This document shows positions 1-12,831 of a DNA stretch of 64,000 bases, piece by piece (positions within the stretch are counted from its first letter, which is position 1; each line of letters opens with the position of its first letter). The position numbers were made by a program, and so were the translations under genes. A model generated the notes under the pieces. It was not told the DNA's origin. It did not search any database and was given only the letters and a program-made list of their open reading frames with translations. Source of the stretch: Branchiostoma floridae (taxonomy: Eukaryota > Chordata > Leptocardii > Amphioxiformes > Branchiostomatidae); contig NC_049997.1 in NCBI RefSeq assembly GCF_000003815.2, positions 5,120,543 to 5,184,542 on the forward strand, in the 5' to 3' direction.

Positions 1-737
1 GTGTGACCGAGAAGACAGCAAGAATCACAAAGACTAAAAAGATTCGCTTTTTTTTCTATACAATTCGTTGAGCGATTTGTCAAATTTTAGGTCGCTGAGA
101 GAGCGCGGCAAGAGCGCCGTCCTAGTGGAAAAGGGGGTATAGCTGAGGTCCAAAGGTATTCATCGTCTGCATATCAAGGTAATGTGTAGGCTCTCAACAT
201 TGTCATACCACATGTAATTTCCTGATTCATTTTTTTTGTAGCTTTTTGTTAGACCCTGAATACGTACCTTTGCGCCAGTATGGTTCTGTATTTACCTGGT
301 TTGGTGTGTGTTTTGGTGTCCATAAACAGTATAACCTAAGAACGCCTCGTTGGCTTGGGTTGATGTTTTGTATATAAACATTTCATGATGGGATCTCGAA
401 ATGGTTGAATTGTTATGGTGATGTAGCAGAAATCTTTTTACCTCATAAGAAATGAGGTATTGTTTTTTTTTTTGTGTGTGCGGGGTGTATCTGTATTTCT
501 GGATATTTGCGGTCAGCATAATTTGAGAACCTCTGAATAGACCAGTATTCGGTATATGGTATCCTGTAATGTCCATGGTCTACACAATGTATATGTGTAG
601 GGCCCACACATATGTGTGCTCTCAACATTATCATACCACTAACTGTATTACATGCTACCTTCTCCGTAAAGACGAAATGCAGGCTCAAACGCCGGCTACG
701 AATCGAGGGCCGAATCTACTACCTGCTTCAGCTTGAT
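1..737. other. Intergenic, no gene seen; contains a dispersed GT-bearing repeat
   Basis: No supported coding region. About 290–620 holds a dispersed repeat whose core (GGTCAGCATAATTTGAGAAC, near 510–530) recurs inverted around 42.1–42.3 kb and, more diverged, at about 59.5 kb. A short GT run sits beside the core. The small open frames here are repeat-derived. Confidence 0.55.
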
Positions 738-837
738 NNNNNNNNNNNNNNNNNNNNNNNNNNNNNNNNNNNNNNNNNNNNNNNNNNNNNNNNNNNNNNN
801 NNNNNNNNNNNNNNNNNNNNNNNNNNNNNNNNNNNNN
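738..837. other. Assembly gap (100 N)
   Basis: Exactly 100 unresolved bases. The round size suggests a gap of unknown length. Confidence 0.99.
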
Positions 838-930
838 TTTAATAACTGAATTCTTCTTTTTCCGTCCTCGCGCATTAGGTTTGGAGTCTCCAGAGGGTGT
901 CATCCATAAGATTAAGTCAGTGTGGCCTAA
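838..930. mobile_element. Right end of a Harbinger-like MITE, left part lost in the gap
   Basis: The sequence GTCATCCATAAGATTAAGTC followed by GTGTGGCC and TAA resembles the right terminus of the MITEs at 6889–7404 and 7827–9044. The left terminus is not visible because of the gap. Confidence 0.5.
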
Positions 931-1230
931 GAGGGGAAAATGTAAAAAAAAAAACACAGGATGGATGGATTTTCCAAATAGACACTATAAACGTTGTAAC
1001 AAGAATTGTAACAAGAATTGAAGTGACATAACAAGGAATCACAGCCAACAATATTTTTTTTCTATATTGAAGAGATGGACAAAGGCACACTTATGTGGTA
1101 GACTGATATGACATGCTTACTTCTGACTTCCTTTCAACCTGACTTCCTTCAATTCCTCCAACATCAGGTCCCTAAGTATTATTTTCCAGTTACCAAAGAA
1201 CCAGTAACCAAAGAATATGAATAACAAAAC

Positions 1231-2957
1231 TTTATTGACCTAAAAGAAGGAAAGAATTCCTATGGTCAACTATATTTTTCTGATAGTATATGTGATAAAA
1301 CTTAGGTTAAATCTTGACATACAAATTACATTGTAAAAGTAACATATTTCGTATGTGTGTCGACTGCAAATAACTGCGACAATCTGTTACTGTGACAAAT
1401 ACTAGTTACATGCAATACTACTATTTAGCTGTAATGCAATGATAGTAAATGCAACAAACAAAAGTTAAATGTTATCCTACATGTTAAATTGTAAATGCAA
1501 CATTCTGTCGCGCATTTATAGTGAATATTAGAAAGTATGTATTTAGTTTAGTTGAACATAATAAAATAATAGTGAAATCTGAAAATGATACAATTTTCAG
1601 TTGTTCAATTGCTAAGTACTAGTAAAACATAACAATCTTACAATGCAACATGGTTAGCTGAGGTGTATAAGTCTCAATATTAATTTAGAAGTTGTTAAAA
1701 AATATACTAGTATTAACAAAAGTAATATCTTATCATAAATGCATACCTTTTTTTGTACATTGACAGGGATGCATGCAGTTGAATCACAACATACATGTAT
1801 GCAAGTCTTTACACATTGCATTTTTGGCTAATACATGTAGTATGCAGAAAACTTGGAGTAGCCATGGTACCATCTGATTACCTGCCTTGATTTCTTAATT
1901 TCTAACAAAGTCTGTAGCTACCAAATCTTCCATTGTCATAGTCACCAATGCACTCAAACAGTATGAATGTATTAGTCATAGCACCATTGCAATCTATGTC
2001 ACTTGACAACTAGCTATCAGGAAAATCTAGTTCCCTCTAGATCTGTATTTGTAGCATTTTGGGATGTTGTTAAGTACAAAATGTACTAAACACACATGGA
2101 CATTGTACAATACAATGTTTAACAATGTAAGTTGTTAATTGTACTATAAAATTCATCTGCACTAGACACTAGTTTACAGTCAGCAGAATGTATTACGCTC
2201 CAAAACAAACTTTCTATACAATTTCAAAGAATACATGATTCCTGTTTGTTTTCTTTCTAAAAATTGATGGATTTTAAGAACCTAGTACTTATTTGTCAGT
2301 ACAACATTTACTGACAAATGTCTGGAGCTAAATCTGTCATTTTATTTGTCAGAACAGACCTAAAAGCCTTTGGCTTTGACACACTTCAAATGCAATTTGC
2401 AACCTGCTACATCTACAAGTTGGTTAAAAGTATCACAGCATAAGTAAAAATACATACTGAGGCTACCATGATAAAGATAAGCAAATTTGTATTGTGGATT
2501 GTAGACATTTATAGAGATATTCAAAACACAATGTCATTGCACAGTGAACAAGTTGTTCTTGCTCTTAGCAATCAGCTCTTAGCAATTTGTCTTAAAATCT
2601 TCATTCAACAGCTTCAAGTTAAAGCAAAAATGTAGAGGTAAAGGGAGATGTGGCAATGCCTATATATGTTGACAGTGTGCAATTGTCTGCTTTTCTAGAT
2701 TTCTGTCCATACTCTTGCACAGAATGGTTTCTTTTGATTCCTAGAACACACTTCCTTTAAATTTAATCCTTTGACCCTATCATCCTACAGTACTATTTAT
2801 TCTTCAATCAGTCTAACACAATTTTGTTTTTTGAAGCTTCACATATTTTGACTATCCATTCCCATAAAGGAGCTTGAGATTATTCTGATGCCATAATAAT
2901 CTTATGCTTAAGATAATGATCTTGATAGCATACATTAGCTGTCTACTTCTTTAAGTC
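1231..2957 (-). other. 3' UTR of TRM-A with polyadenylation signal
   Basis: AT-rich sequence directly downstream of the TRM-A stop on the minus strand. A minus-strand AATAAA lies at 1231–1236. The same context, AATAAA with the surrounding motif about CCTAWGGATC/TCAACTA, is found downstream of TRM-D at 46341–46346, so I read both as conserved 3' ends. The UTR length of about 1.7 kb is inferred, since no transcript is available. Confidence 0.55.
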
Positions 2958-5900
2958 TTAGACCATGGCACAAGGTGCATCTGCGTTCACGTAAGCCTCC
3001 AGTATGATCTTGTCATCCTTGATGTATCCCTTCTGTGGATCACACAGCTCGGGCCACGGCATGAAGTCTGGGCATCCACAGCTGTTGTTCTTGCTGTGAA
3101 AGACGTGTCCGAACTTCCGTTTGTACATCTTGACACCATTCTTCTGCGAAATCAACCGCAGCTCGACTGATACACAACAAGACCAGAAGCTGCTGGAGTC
3201 GGCATCAACATCACACTGCAGGTAGACACCGAGGCTGTTGTGGTGCGGTGGGGCACTGCAGCCAGGCATGGCCATTATTTTCCAGGGTAGGCCACAGATG
3301 AAAACGGTATGGCTAAACTTCCTCCCCAACAGCTTGCTTACGTTTTCAACAGTGAAACGGAAAGTTGACTGAGTCTGCAAGTTCTTCGCATTCTTCGGTA
3401 CTTCTTCATTGAAAATGTTGCGAACGATGGTTTCCTTCATGAACTTAGGAGCATCTGCCTTCACGTAAGCCTCCAGTATGATCTTGTCATCCTTGATGTA
3501 TCCCTTCTGTGGATCACACAGCTCATCCCACGGAAAGAATCCTGCATACCCCCAGCTGTTCCCCTTGTTGTAGAAGACAACTTCATATTTTCGCTCGTAG
3601 GTTTGAACTCCATCCTTTTGTGGAATCAATCGCATCACAACTGATGCCTTGCAGGACCACAAGCTTTTGGAACCATCATTACATTTCATGAAAAAGGCTA
3701 GGCTCTTCTTGTTGTCATTGTGCTCAGGCCTGGTTTCTATTTTCCAAGGCAGATTTCGGATGAAGACTGCAGGACTGACCTTGCTGTTCTTACTCAGCTG
3801 GCTGAAGTTGTCAACTGTGAAACGAAAGGTCGCCTCAGCTCGCGATTTATCTTCCTCTTCTTCATCCTTCTTCTTCTGCTGTGTCATCACCTCAAACATA
3901 AGGCAATTGATGTCATCAGGAATGTCCGGATCCTTGGTGGGACCTTCAAGCAGAGACTCCAGCCGCGTTGTGACATCAGAATACACGTTCATGATGTCAA
4001 AATCACTGCCGTGCTCCACAACTTTCTGTGCAAAGTCCACTGTGCTAGACAGACTGTCTAAGGTGCTCTCAACACTGTCTGCTGTAACAGAGAGCTGCCC
4101 AAAACGCTCTGTTATGATTTCTGCTAACTTTTCTTCCAGTTCAGTCTGCTTACGTTTCACAAGGCTAGTCAAATACTTGATCTCTTCTTTTGCAGCTACA
4201 TTGATGTCGTCTGCAGCTTTCTTCCAAGTTGTGTGCAGTTCATCTTGTCTCTTAGCTACAGCTCTTGCCTTGTCTTGGTATTTTGTGATCTGCTGCCTGG
4301 CAGCTTCCAGCTTGTTTTGGATTTTTGCTCTGACATCACACACTGTATCTGCCAGGTAGCCATACGTGTGGTTCTTGTGTTGCAGTACTGTGCAATCTCG
4401 ACAGATGGGGTGCTTGCACGTCTCACAGTAGAACTTTAACTTCTCATCCTCGTGTTTCGGACAAATCGGCAGTGATCTTGACTTGAGCAATCCCGTCTTG
4501 TTGATCAGCTGCTCTTTAAGCTCCGCCACACCGATGACTTCGTGACCGCGCGTACGCTTACCTCGACGGTGGGCACAAGCACACTCATCACACAAGAACT
4601 CTTCACAGGGGACACAGCCGTGATTAGCCACTTCTTCTTCACAGTTATCACACTTCACTTTGTCATCCTCCTTGCTTACCAAACTCTTGTGGGTCTGAAC
4701 TGTGTCACTCAAGCTCTGCACAAAGAAGTTGTTTTTCAGGAAAGCAACACCACCCACTGGTAGTGAGGTATCAGTCCGACATGTGGGACACTGAAAAGTG
4801 TCCTTCGCATCATCTTGCTGTTCAACAAGCTTCTTCAGACATCCCTCACAGAAGGTGTGGAGACATGGCAGGACCTTGGGATCTTTAAAGGGTTCCAGGC
4901 AGATTGTACACTCCAGAAAGGCGCCCGAAATTTTGCTAAGTATGTCATCTCCCTTCGTTTCTTCCTTTGACATTGAACTAGTAGTAGTACTCTTCCTGTA
5001 ACAAAATGATTCAGTTAAGTTAGAGTAATGCATTTCTTGCTAAGTGCTTACAAAGTTTTAAATAGCTATTTCTTACAATGTGAATACACAATGAGCCATT
5101 GGATAGAAAGTTAAGCTACATGTAACAGAGCTCAAAATACCACCTGCATATGCAGGTTAGTGCAGGTAAAATTGGGATATGTGCAGGTATTTCTGGTGTC
5201 TACCTGCACCTAACCTGCATTGATCCATGTACATGGTTTTATACATATCCTATGGTGTAGGTGCATGTGGATTGTTATTAGCTGCATTGACTGTTACCAC
5301 CTATTAAGAGTTAGACCCATACTTCCTACATTCAGTGGTGCAGGTAAAATTTGCCTTGTGTAGGTAATTGTCAATGCCACCTGCACCAGTGCATGTATGC
5401 AGAAATAAGTATTTCGAGCCCTGTGTAAGTACTGTAAATGCAGAAACTTTTACGGTAGTTTTATGTTCGCAGTTTTCGCAGTGACCACTTTAGGCCTAGG
5501 AAAAAAAATGTTGTGTCTCCTGTTTCAGTCCTGAAAAAATTAGGGTCGGTAGGTAGGGATCATCTTTCTTTTTCTTTTTTTTTTTTTTTAAAGACTTTGG
5601 TCCCAACTCTATAGCCTGAATCTGGCCTGGCAAATACAGTTTACAAAGTAAAAGTGAAATGCACGATGGCACAGGAGCAAATTCTACAATACACACAAGT
5701 AGATTGCAAATGTCACTTTGAGGATGTCCTGCTCTTCAACGAATGTTACCAGCAGGGCTGTCTCCAGGACCCATCCCTCCATCTCAGGACTGAAATCTCC
5801 TTGTTGGGACAGAAAAAAATATTACCCTATCCGTCCCAAAAATATGAACTTCATGACATTAAACTGTTGTAAATTTATTTCCTGACCTTAAAATGTCACG

Positions 5901-8900
5901 TTTACCGAGGAAAAATCAACAACTTGGGCTCCCAAACAATGAGTGGGACAAAAAAAATCAGAGCTGGAGACAGCTCTGGTTACCAGGCACCCTTTTCACA
6001 ACCCATGCAAACAAAACATAAAGCACCCACCTGATCCTGCCAAGTTGATATCTTACTTAGTAATCTCATGTTTATTAAACAAAGTTTAGATTTGAATATA
6101 CTTATTTTTAATGCCATTTTGCCAGTGACTAACGAGCAGGAGACTGAGAACATTTTTATTTTCATCAAAGACAAGACATAACACATGCAAGAACCATGTT
6201 TGAACCACGTTAAATGGTCCTCCTTATATAAATGGAAACAAAAACTTTAAAGTCAAAACAAATGAAACAAATCTAGCATCTATAAATTACAATAAATACT
6301 GTGTTGCATGTAACATGATATTCCAACTCTGCCAAATGTACTGACTCCCATGTCAATATACTCAGTTTTTTTGCAATTTGGTATAGCTCCTCTCTCTTCA
6401 GAACTTCCCTCCTGCCGAAAATGGCACTTGTAATTTGAAATTAGCACAAAATTCCCGCTTTACATGCAGCCAATCACATTGCAGCAAACCAAACAACGTC
6501 ACCTAGCGACCTACTTCAAAACTGCAGTATCTAGCCGGGATTCAAAATGGCGGCATTTCTTGGATGTTTTTGCCGAGCGCTAAAGTTTCTTCCTTCGAGG
6601 CCACATAAAAGCATCTCAAACTCGGAAAAATGGATTGAATACCCGCGCATAAGAAAGAAAAAATGTTGTTTACCCCATGATTATTTTCTCTGAGTGCTGA
6701 TTCTTCATTTAGAGTGAAAATTACGAGGATTATTTAGGACCTTTCTACTCGAGCTCCGTATACGTCATGTACGTACCCGATCGGCCTCGTGGTAAGATTT
6801 GATTTTTTTTTTCATATAAGAAATTTTCATTGTAGACCTATGCATTTACTGAGGCTTATCTAATTTGATTTGTGCCTATTTTCTCTTAGGCCACAGCAAG
6901 TAAATTTTATGGATGACATCCTCTGCAGACTGCAAAAATAATGAGATAGGGCGAAAAAAAAACAAGATGGGTAAAAAAAAACAAGATGGCTAAATTTTCA
7001 AAATAGACACCATAAACGTCGTAACAAGAGTTTAAGTGACAAAACATGGTAGCACTGACAACAAATCATTCATTCCTGTATTCAAGAAGTGAACTAGTGT
7101 TGTTAAAGTGACACTAATATGGTAGACTAGTGTTACTTACCAAGTTGCCGACTACACTCATGACTTCCATAGTGGTGCCATTAAGCTGGTTTCACTTCTA
7201 TAATTACAGTAATGGCTACCTTGCTAGTGTGACTTCTACAAGTACAATCATTAGGCTAAAGCACAACATACTTTCCCATTTTGGTACTTTCTCGTCATGT
7301 TGACGTTCTCCAAAGAAGAAAACAATTCTTGTTTTTTTTTTCTGAAATCAGGCAAAAATTAATGAGCGCGCGAATGTCATCCATAAAATTTACTTGCTGT
7401 GGCCTTACCGTGACCATAGTAAGTTACAAGTAAGATCCTGTCTAAAATGACTAGTATTTTCTTGAAATTGGTCAGACTTCTGGGTCCAAAAAATGGTTCA
7501 CCCAAAAAAAAGTCTAGGCTCGGCATGTTTTTCTAGTGTCGGTCGGGAAACAGGAAACACAACATTTTTTTTCGCCTTACCACAAACTGAAAACCACATG
7601 ATCATCTTCTGCTTGAGCCACCTATGGCATCCCGTTCTTGCTACATATACATAAGGCCAAGGAAAAATATACATAAGGCCAAGGAAAAAAATGTCGTGTA
7701 TCCTAAAATTTTGTAGGTACACAGCTCTAATAGTACTAATAGTACTAGTACTGGTAGTCCACCAGCAAAACAAGTTTACAAATGCAACAAAAATCACAGA
7801 AGAAAAAAATATTTAGGCGGTCATTAGGCCATGTTGATTTGATTATATGGATGACATCCGCGGTCGCACCAATTTTTGGCCGTTTCCAAAAAAAAAGTTT
7901 GCGACCACACAAAAAATTGTGCAAAGAACTTTAAGAAGCTGTAAAATGAGCACATATTCCGTAGATTGAAAAAAAGTATTAGAAAACAGATATCTAATGC
8001 CATAGAATGTCAAAATAAATCTAAAGTCAAAGAATAAGGCCACACCAATTTAATTTCTTGGTTCTCGGATTTTTTCATAAAAAATATGGAGAGAAAGGGC
8101 GAAATAAAAATAAAAATTGTAAAATGGTTGGGGTTAAGGTAAGGGCTAATCCAAAACAAAGAATAAAAAGTTTTCAGCTTGAAAAAAGTACAAAACCACT
8201 ATTACTGTACAGTAACAGCACCTGTTCATTGAAAATTACAAAAGTAGTGTCAGTTTTTATGTAAATGTCCCATTCTTCATGAATGAAAAATATAACTACA
8301 ATAATAATATCCACATTTTAAGGAGCTTATAATATAAAGGCCAATTTGCTACACCAGAAAGTTGGTAAATGGTTTCATTCATGGTGAAAATTTGCTGAGT
8401 GGTAATTTTTATTTTTATTTTTTTTTCCAAAAAATAGGAGCGAGCGAATCCGTGAACCAAGAAATTAAATTGGTGTGGCCTAAGGACGGAAAGAAAAAAA
8501 ATCTATTGTTGGTAGGGGGAGGTACCAGACTGGTACCTCCCCATACCAACAATAGATTTTTTTGTACTACCAGTATTACCAGTACAGAAAATTATGGTCC
8601 AGAGGATCATTTCCAGATCCGGACCTGAACCTGGACCGTATTGTCTGCGGAAACTTGAGAACTGGCAATACTCAATACAATGGTAATTGGTACAAATGAC
8701 GATAAAATCTACTTGACTTCGCTCTTGTTGTCTTCTTGGCCCACTAAGACCCAAAATGCCTGCCGACATAGTGTGTCCATTTTGTAATTGCCGAAACCTG
8801 TTCCTCTGATTTTTTTTTCAGGTCTGTTTTTTTTTCGGATTGGTCCAAGAAGAACAAAAATGTTTTACACCTAACCATTGGTATACCATACTATGTGTGT

Positions 8901-11900
8901 TTAGTCCTATGTTCAACCTTCCTGGCCACTTTGATTTCATACTGAAGGCAACTTTTTTTTGGCCAAACTTTTTTTTATTCGCTCGCTCGCATCAGTTTTG
9001 GAGTTCCCAGAGGATGTCATCCATATGATAAAATCAACATGGCCTTATATACAACAAGTACAGTAGAAGCCGCTTTATTGCACGGCCTATTTGACAGTGA
9101 ATTTTGTGCAATTATCTTATAATGCGAAGTTATCTAGCTGGACCGCACCGGTTTGTAATTTGGGGATGCCGTGCAATATACAGAAGTGTCCGTTACTCCG
9201 TTGTGCAATTAACTGGCTTCTACTGTACAATGGTTTCCGCAACCTTACACCGTCACAAATTATTGTTGCCTTGCCTTGATGTATCATGTGTGCTTGTCAT
9301 TAAGTTTTCAAATAAGGTCCCACTTTGCACAAGTTATATTTTCATTATCTCCACCCAAATAACTATACTAACATTTTCTGGTCGTTTATGCAAATGACAT
9401 CCTTGTTCTTTGCATACGTCATATCTAACAATGTTCACCTTTACCTAGCTTGAAAACGCCACAAGTTTGACATTCCCATTCGTTACCATTGTGGAATTAT
9501 AGCATTTGTTATTAATTATGCAAAAAAAGTCTTCATTTACTTAATTTTATCCAACTTCCTAACTTCCGTTTGCTAGCATGTAATACTGACATTGTGGCAC
9601 TTGTGGTAACATGTGGGATGGGTTTATCATACAGTTTTTTTTTCTATAATGATTTATAATCTGTCTGTGAGCTGCATGAATTATTTTGCAAAACCCCGCA
9701 ACATTGATGGAATTATTGCCTTTTTGTGAATATTTCGTTTACATCTTCCGCGTGCGTGCAAGAGGTCATGCGATGTTAAATAATTCTCAAGGAAGATGTA
9801 TTCCCAATTTCCCGTGCTATCACCCAAGCCAGGCTAAATGTGACAGGGATGGTTTTTAGGAAAAAAACATGCACGACCCTCTGTTGATCTTAAAATTGGT
9901 CGACCTTACAGCGATCAAGAAGTACAAATGTACAACCAATGCTCATAGAGAACGCGATTATGCGGGGTACAGTCAAACAGTCTATTGCGGCCAATCAAGG
10001 GACTTGAGAAATCTGGCCACTTTAGACAGGTGGCCACTATAGAGAAAATGTTCGTCAATTGACCATGAGCAATAAGTTACACATAATTTCAGTAACCAAT
10101 AATCTTTCTCACCAAGTAACATTGTCTGGATTGTCTCAGAATTCAACTTACCCTACAAAAATCAAATCTATCGAATATGATTGATATTGCCATGCAGAAT
10201 ATTGGTAAATCCGCTGACAAAGACTTGCCCTCTAACAAATTATAACATTCAAGGCACACGTAGTCGTACCTTCCACTACCGCCCAAATGACCCTGTCTGG
10301 AACTCTAAATCCTCACAAACTACGATTCTAAACCAGGCATTTTTGGAAACAAAAACAGATGATAGACATGCAGATGTCATCCATATAATGGAATAGAGTT
10401 AATTCCAGTTGTGGCGGCCATGTTGGATTTCTGGGGTCATCCGGGGTCATGGCACCAGAACGAGACTGCAGGTGGTACCAGCTGGGCATTCTACTATATA
10501 GGCTGTATTGCAGACATAAGTATGCCATGTTCGGGAGTGCATTTCACCCCTCTAAGGTTAACAACTGCACAATATATGCCTGTTATCTATAGAAAATACT
10601 GTTTTGGAAATTTGAACTTGATTTTGGTGATATTTTTTATAAATTTTTCACATTTTTTGACGGGTGACCTGAGAACAATTAATGTCAGTGTTTATATCCT
10701 CCATGTGTGCTGTGTATAAGTATCTGTGATTAAAACCTACAAAAACATGGAAATATCGGGGTGACAAACCTTTTGGTAGAAATTTAGAAGACATTTGGCT
10801 GTTATTCTGATGATTTCTAGATGCCAAGAACCGTTCTGCAAACTCCGCTCTATGGGAAAATCCTGCGGCACTCAATGGGGAAGGCGATGTATGTACCGGG
10901 TGTGCTCCTTTACTTGTTTCCCAATTTATCTGACAGTGTTTTTATTGTTTTATTTTAGTTTAAACAACATACCCCGTAAGAAAAATGTCCACATGTTGTA
11001 TAACATTGTGGGATGAAATGTAGCAGATTGTTTACTGTTGTTTTTGCAATTTTTTCAATGCCAAGGTGGAAAAAAAACATAACTTTGATTATAAGTGCCA
11101 GCGGAGGAGGGATTGTAGCCTGAGTGTCATCCTAGGTAGCTTACCGGGCTCCCATACTCACCCCTCACAAACCAGAGGGGTGAGTATGAGAGCCTCCGTA
11201 ACCAACTAGGATGATACTCAGGCTAGAGTCGACCCTCACATTACTCTAAAAACCGGACTTCATGCCAGTTTCAGATCAGTGTGGGTGGAAATGTGACAGA
11301 ATTTTAACAGACGCTGCGAACATCTGTTCATAAAACTACGTATTATTAAGTTCTATCACCAATTTACCTCTTCCACTGACGATAAAATTTACGTTTTTCT
11401 CCACATTGGCATTGAAAAATCCCTAACAGAAAAAATCTGCTACATTTCATCCCACAATTTTATGGACCCAACATGTGGAATTTGTTGTGTAGGGTTATGT
11501 TGTTTAAACTAGAATAAAACAATGAAAACATGATTTGGGAAGAAAGTAAAGGAGCACACCCAGCATGACATTCCCATAGAGCGTAGTTTGCAGAACGGAT
11601 CTTGGCATCAATACATCATCAGAACAACTGCCAAATGTCTTCTAAATTTCTACCCGCAAAGAAGTCATCCCCATATTTTGTGTATTTGTAGGGTTTAATC
11701 CCAATAGTAAACCTACTATATCACAGTTACCAATACAAAGCACTCATGGATGATATAAACACTTACACCAATTGTTCTCAGGTCACCCATAAAAAATGTG
11801 AAAAATTGATTGAAAAATATCACCAAAATCAAATTCAAATGTCCCAAACAATATTTTCTATATATAACAGGCATATATTGTGCAGTTGTTAACCTTAGAG

Positions 11901-12626
11901 GGGTGAAATGCACTCCCGAAGATGGCATACTTATGTCTGCAATACAGCCTATATAGTAGAATGCCCAGCTGGTACCACCTGCAGTCTCGTTCTGGTGCCA
12001 TGACCTCGGATGACCCCGGAAATCCAACATGGCCGCCACAACTGGAATTAACTCTATTAACACAGCCTTTATCTGGACTACTGTAAATGCATTTAAGTTT
12101 GCAGGGATTTAATTTCACAGTAGCGCGAGCGTGCGAAAAAAGGACTGTTTGAGGTTGCACCATGCACTCTTTACTGCTATGGAAAAAAATTGCCGTGGTT
12201 GGAAGTCCGCCGTGAATTGGCAACGCGAAAACCGCGAACAAAACCACCGCGAAAATTTCTGCATTACGGTACGTTTTCAACCCGACATATGGATTGGATT
12301 ATAAACCAAGGAATAATCGTTTGTGATCACCTTCGTCTCGAAAATTCGACTGACTTGAAAATGAATTTCCTACCCTTTCTCAAGATTCTTTCAAAACTAT
12401 ATCCCTTAGCAGGCCTTCACACATTCCCGTGGCCCTTGTCAAGAAAGGTCGCGCCATATTTTCCTTGCCCCCTCCCCACATTATCCTTCCAAGCACTGAC
12501 GAAAAACTGAGGTAAAATACCTTTACAAACGTCTAAAAAAGTTTCCTCGGTATCTACAACTAATCAGTATTGCTTCCACATCAAAATATAATGAGAAATG
12601 ATGATCATATCATACCTTTTTGGCAT
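2958..12626 (-). CDS. TRM-A: TRIM-type E3 ligase with two USP7-like MATH domains (exons 12616–12626 and 2958–4995)
   Basis: Predicted RING ubiquitin ligase of the TRIM class, about 682 residues. The first coding exon is ATG CCA AAA AG; it joins across a 7.6-kb intron to an acceptor (TTTTGTTACAG) at 4996 and continues as RKS. RING C3HC4 spans about residues 33–76 (CTIC, LPCLH, FCEGC, CPTC). B-box 1 is at about 119–155 and B-box 2 at about 182–213. A charged coiled coil runs about 225–375. MATH1 is at about 391–522 and MATH2 at about 546–682. The MATH signature (FIRNLPWKI, WSC, PQKGYIKDDKI, ADAP) resembles the USP7 N-terminal domain. MATH1 keeps Trp in the groove motif (NSWGY); MATH2 has NSCGC and FICGLPWKI, so its canonical peptide contacts are probably altered. 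An internal Met exists in exon 2, but the micro-exon start is preferred because it is shared with three paralogues. The gene is divergent from TRM-B. Confidence 0.88.
5126..5423. mobile_element. CAGGGCTCGAAAT-family MITE, copy 1 (TRM-A intron)
   Basis: Inverted ends CAGAGCTCAAAATACC and TATTTCGAGCCCTG, flanked by the 5-bp direct repeat TGTAA at 5121–5125 and 5424–5428. The interior is rich in TGCAGGTA/TACCTGCA. Copies recur at 16.26, 30.77 and 31.37 kb. I cannot assign a superfamily. Confidence 0.7.
5427..5500. mobile_element. Partial CTGTAAATGC / CGCGG MITE
   Basis: ACTGTAAATGCAGAAACTTT followed by TTCGCAGTTTTCGCAGTGACC resembles the left half of the full element at 13959–14166. The right end is missing. 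Confidence 0.5.
5501..6888. other. TRM-A intron 1 segment without recognised features
   Basis: A poly-T/poly-A tract near 5570–5590 and AT-rich unique-looking sequence. No open frame here looks like a real exon. Confidence 0.4.
6889..7404. mobile_element. Harbinger-like MITE, family H-a (516 bp)
   Basis: Terminal inverted repeats GGCCACAGCAAGTAAATTTT and its reverse complement, bounded by TTA at 6886–6888 and 7405–7407. Second copy at 45524–46041. TTA/TAA duplications with GGCC termini are typical of PIF/Harbinger elements. No transposase is present. Confidence 0.8.
7827..9044. mobile_element. Harbinger-like MITE, family H-b, carrying a nested element
   Basis: Ends GGCCATGTTGATTTGATTAT and ATCAACATGGCC with TTA on both sides (7824–7826, 9045–9047). 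The interior right part matches the inverted copy at 33945–34721. A 443-bp H-c element is inserted at 8038–8480. Confidence 0.8.
8038..8480. mobile_element. Harbinger-like MITE, family H-c (443 bp), nested in H-b
   Basis: Ends GGCCACACCAATTTAATTTC and GAAATTAAATTGGTGTGGCC, with TAA at 8035–8037 and 8481–8483. A copy of the same length is at 53707–54149, and a longer relative is at 22953–23830. Confidence 0.85.
9061..9225. mobile_element. pogo/Tigger-like MITE (165 bp)
   Basis: Ends CAGTAGAAGCC and GGCTTCTACTG bounded by TA on both sides. The terminus resembles the CAGTAGAA... start of pogo/Tigger elements. No transposase. Confidence 0.65.
9226..10391. other. TRM-A intron 1 segment without recognised features
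   Basis: No supported coding sequence. A pogo-like phrase (TACAGTCAAACAGTC followed by GGCCACTTTAG) near 9968–10040 may be another decayed element. A partial GATGTCATCCATATAAT fragment at about 10373 resembles an H-b end. Confidence 0.35.
10392..12058. mobile_element. Foldback-type element with inverted arms of about 670 bp
   Basis: Left arm about 10392–11075 and right arm about 11385–12058 are imperfect reverse complements from the ends (AATAGAGTTAATTCCAGTTG) inward past GTGGGATGAAATGTAGCAGA. A second hairpin lies in the centre (11118–11225). No transposase frame. No clear target duplication found. Confidence 0.8.
11118..11225. repeat. Hairpin inside the foldback element
   Basis: GCCTGAGTGTCATCCTAG at the left pairs with CTAGGATGATACTCAGGC at the right. 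CATACTCACCCCTC pairs with GAGGGGTGAGTATG around a short loop. Confidence 0.8.
12081..12269. mobile_element. CTGTAAATGC / CGCGG MITE, degenerate copy
   Basis: Starts CTGTAAATGCATTTAAG after TA and ends near GCATTACGG followed by TA. The interior has CGCGAAAACCGCGAAC as in the other copies (13959, 30950). Confidence 0.65.
12616..12626 (-). other. TRM-A 11-nt coding first exon
   Basis: ATGCCAAAAAG followed by the donor GTATG. It ends in codon phase 2, matching the large exon, which starts with the last base of an Arg codon. It is placed by homology to ATGGCGAAAAG (TRM-B) and ATGCCGAAAAG (TRM-C and TRM-D). Confidence 0.8.
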
Positions 12627-12669
12627 TTTGTTGGCACACAACGGACGACACTTTCGCAATCGTGCTAAC

Positions 12670-12682
12670 TTTCCCGCCCAAA
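12670..12682 (-). promoter_or_regulatory. E2F-like box upstream of TRM-A
   Basis: On the minus strand TTTGGGCGGGAAA lies 44 bp upstream of the ATG. The core GGCGGGAAA matches the known E2F/DP consensus and is identical in all four paralogues. Binding is inferred. Confidence 0.6.
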
Positions 12683-12831
12683 TCGACTGGGCTATTACAA
12701 AAAATGTGGTGGGGGTAAATGGACCAATTTTTTCATTAAACATTATCTATCTGACGCTCTGTAGCCTTCGAAGTCTTTGTGAAAGTAAATATGTATATAT
12801 AAATCTAGCGTTATATCTAGTTATCCAATTA

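Noticed and set aside
4170-4360. Antisense frames of over 200 codons across the TRM exons
   Set aside because: Shadows of the conserved coiled-coil coding sequence on the other strand.
10411-12063. Two similar frames of 102 and 115 codons
   Set aside because: They are the same sequence in the two arms of the foldback element, without domain features.
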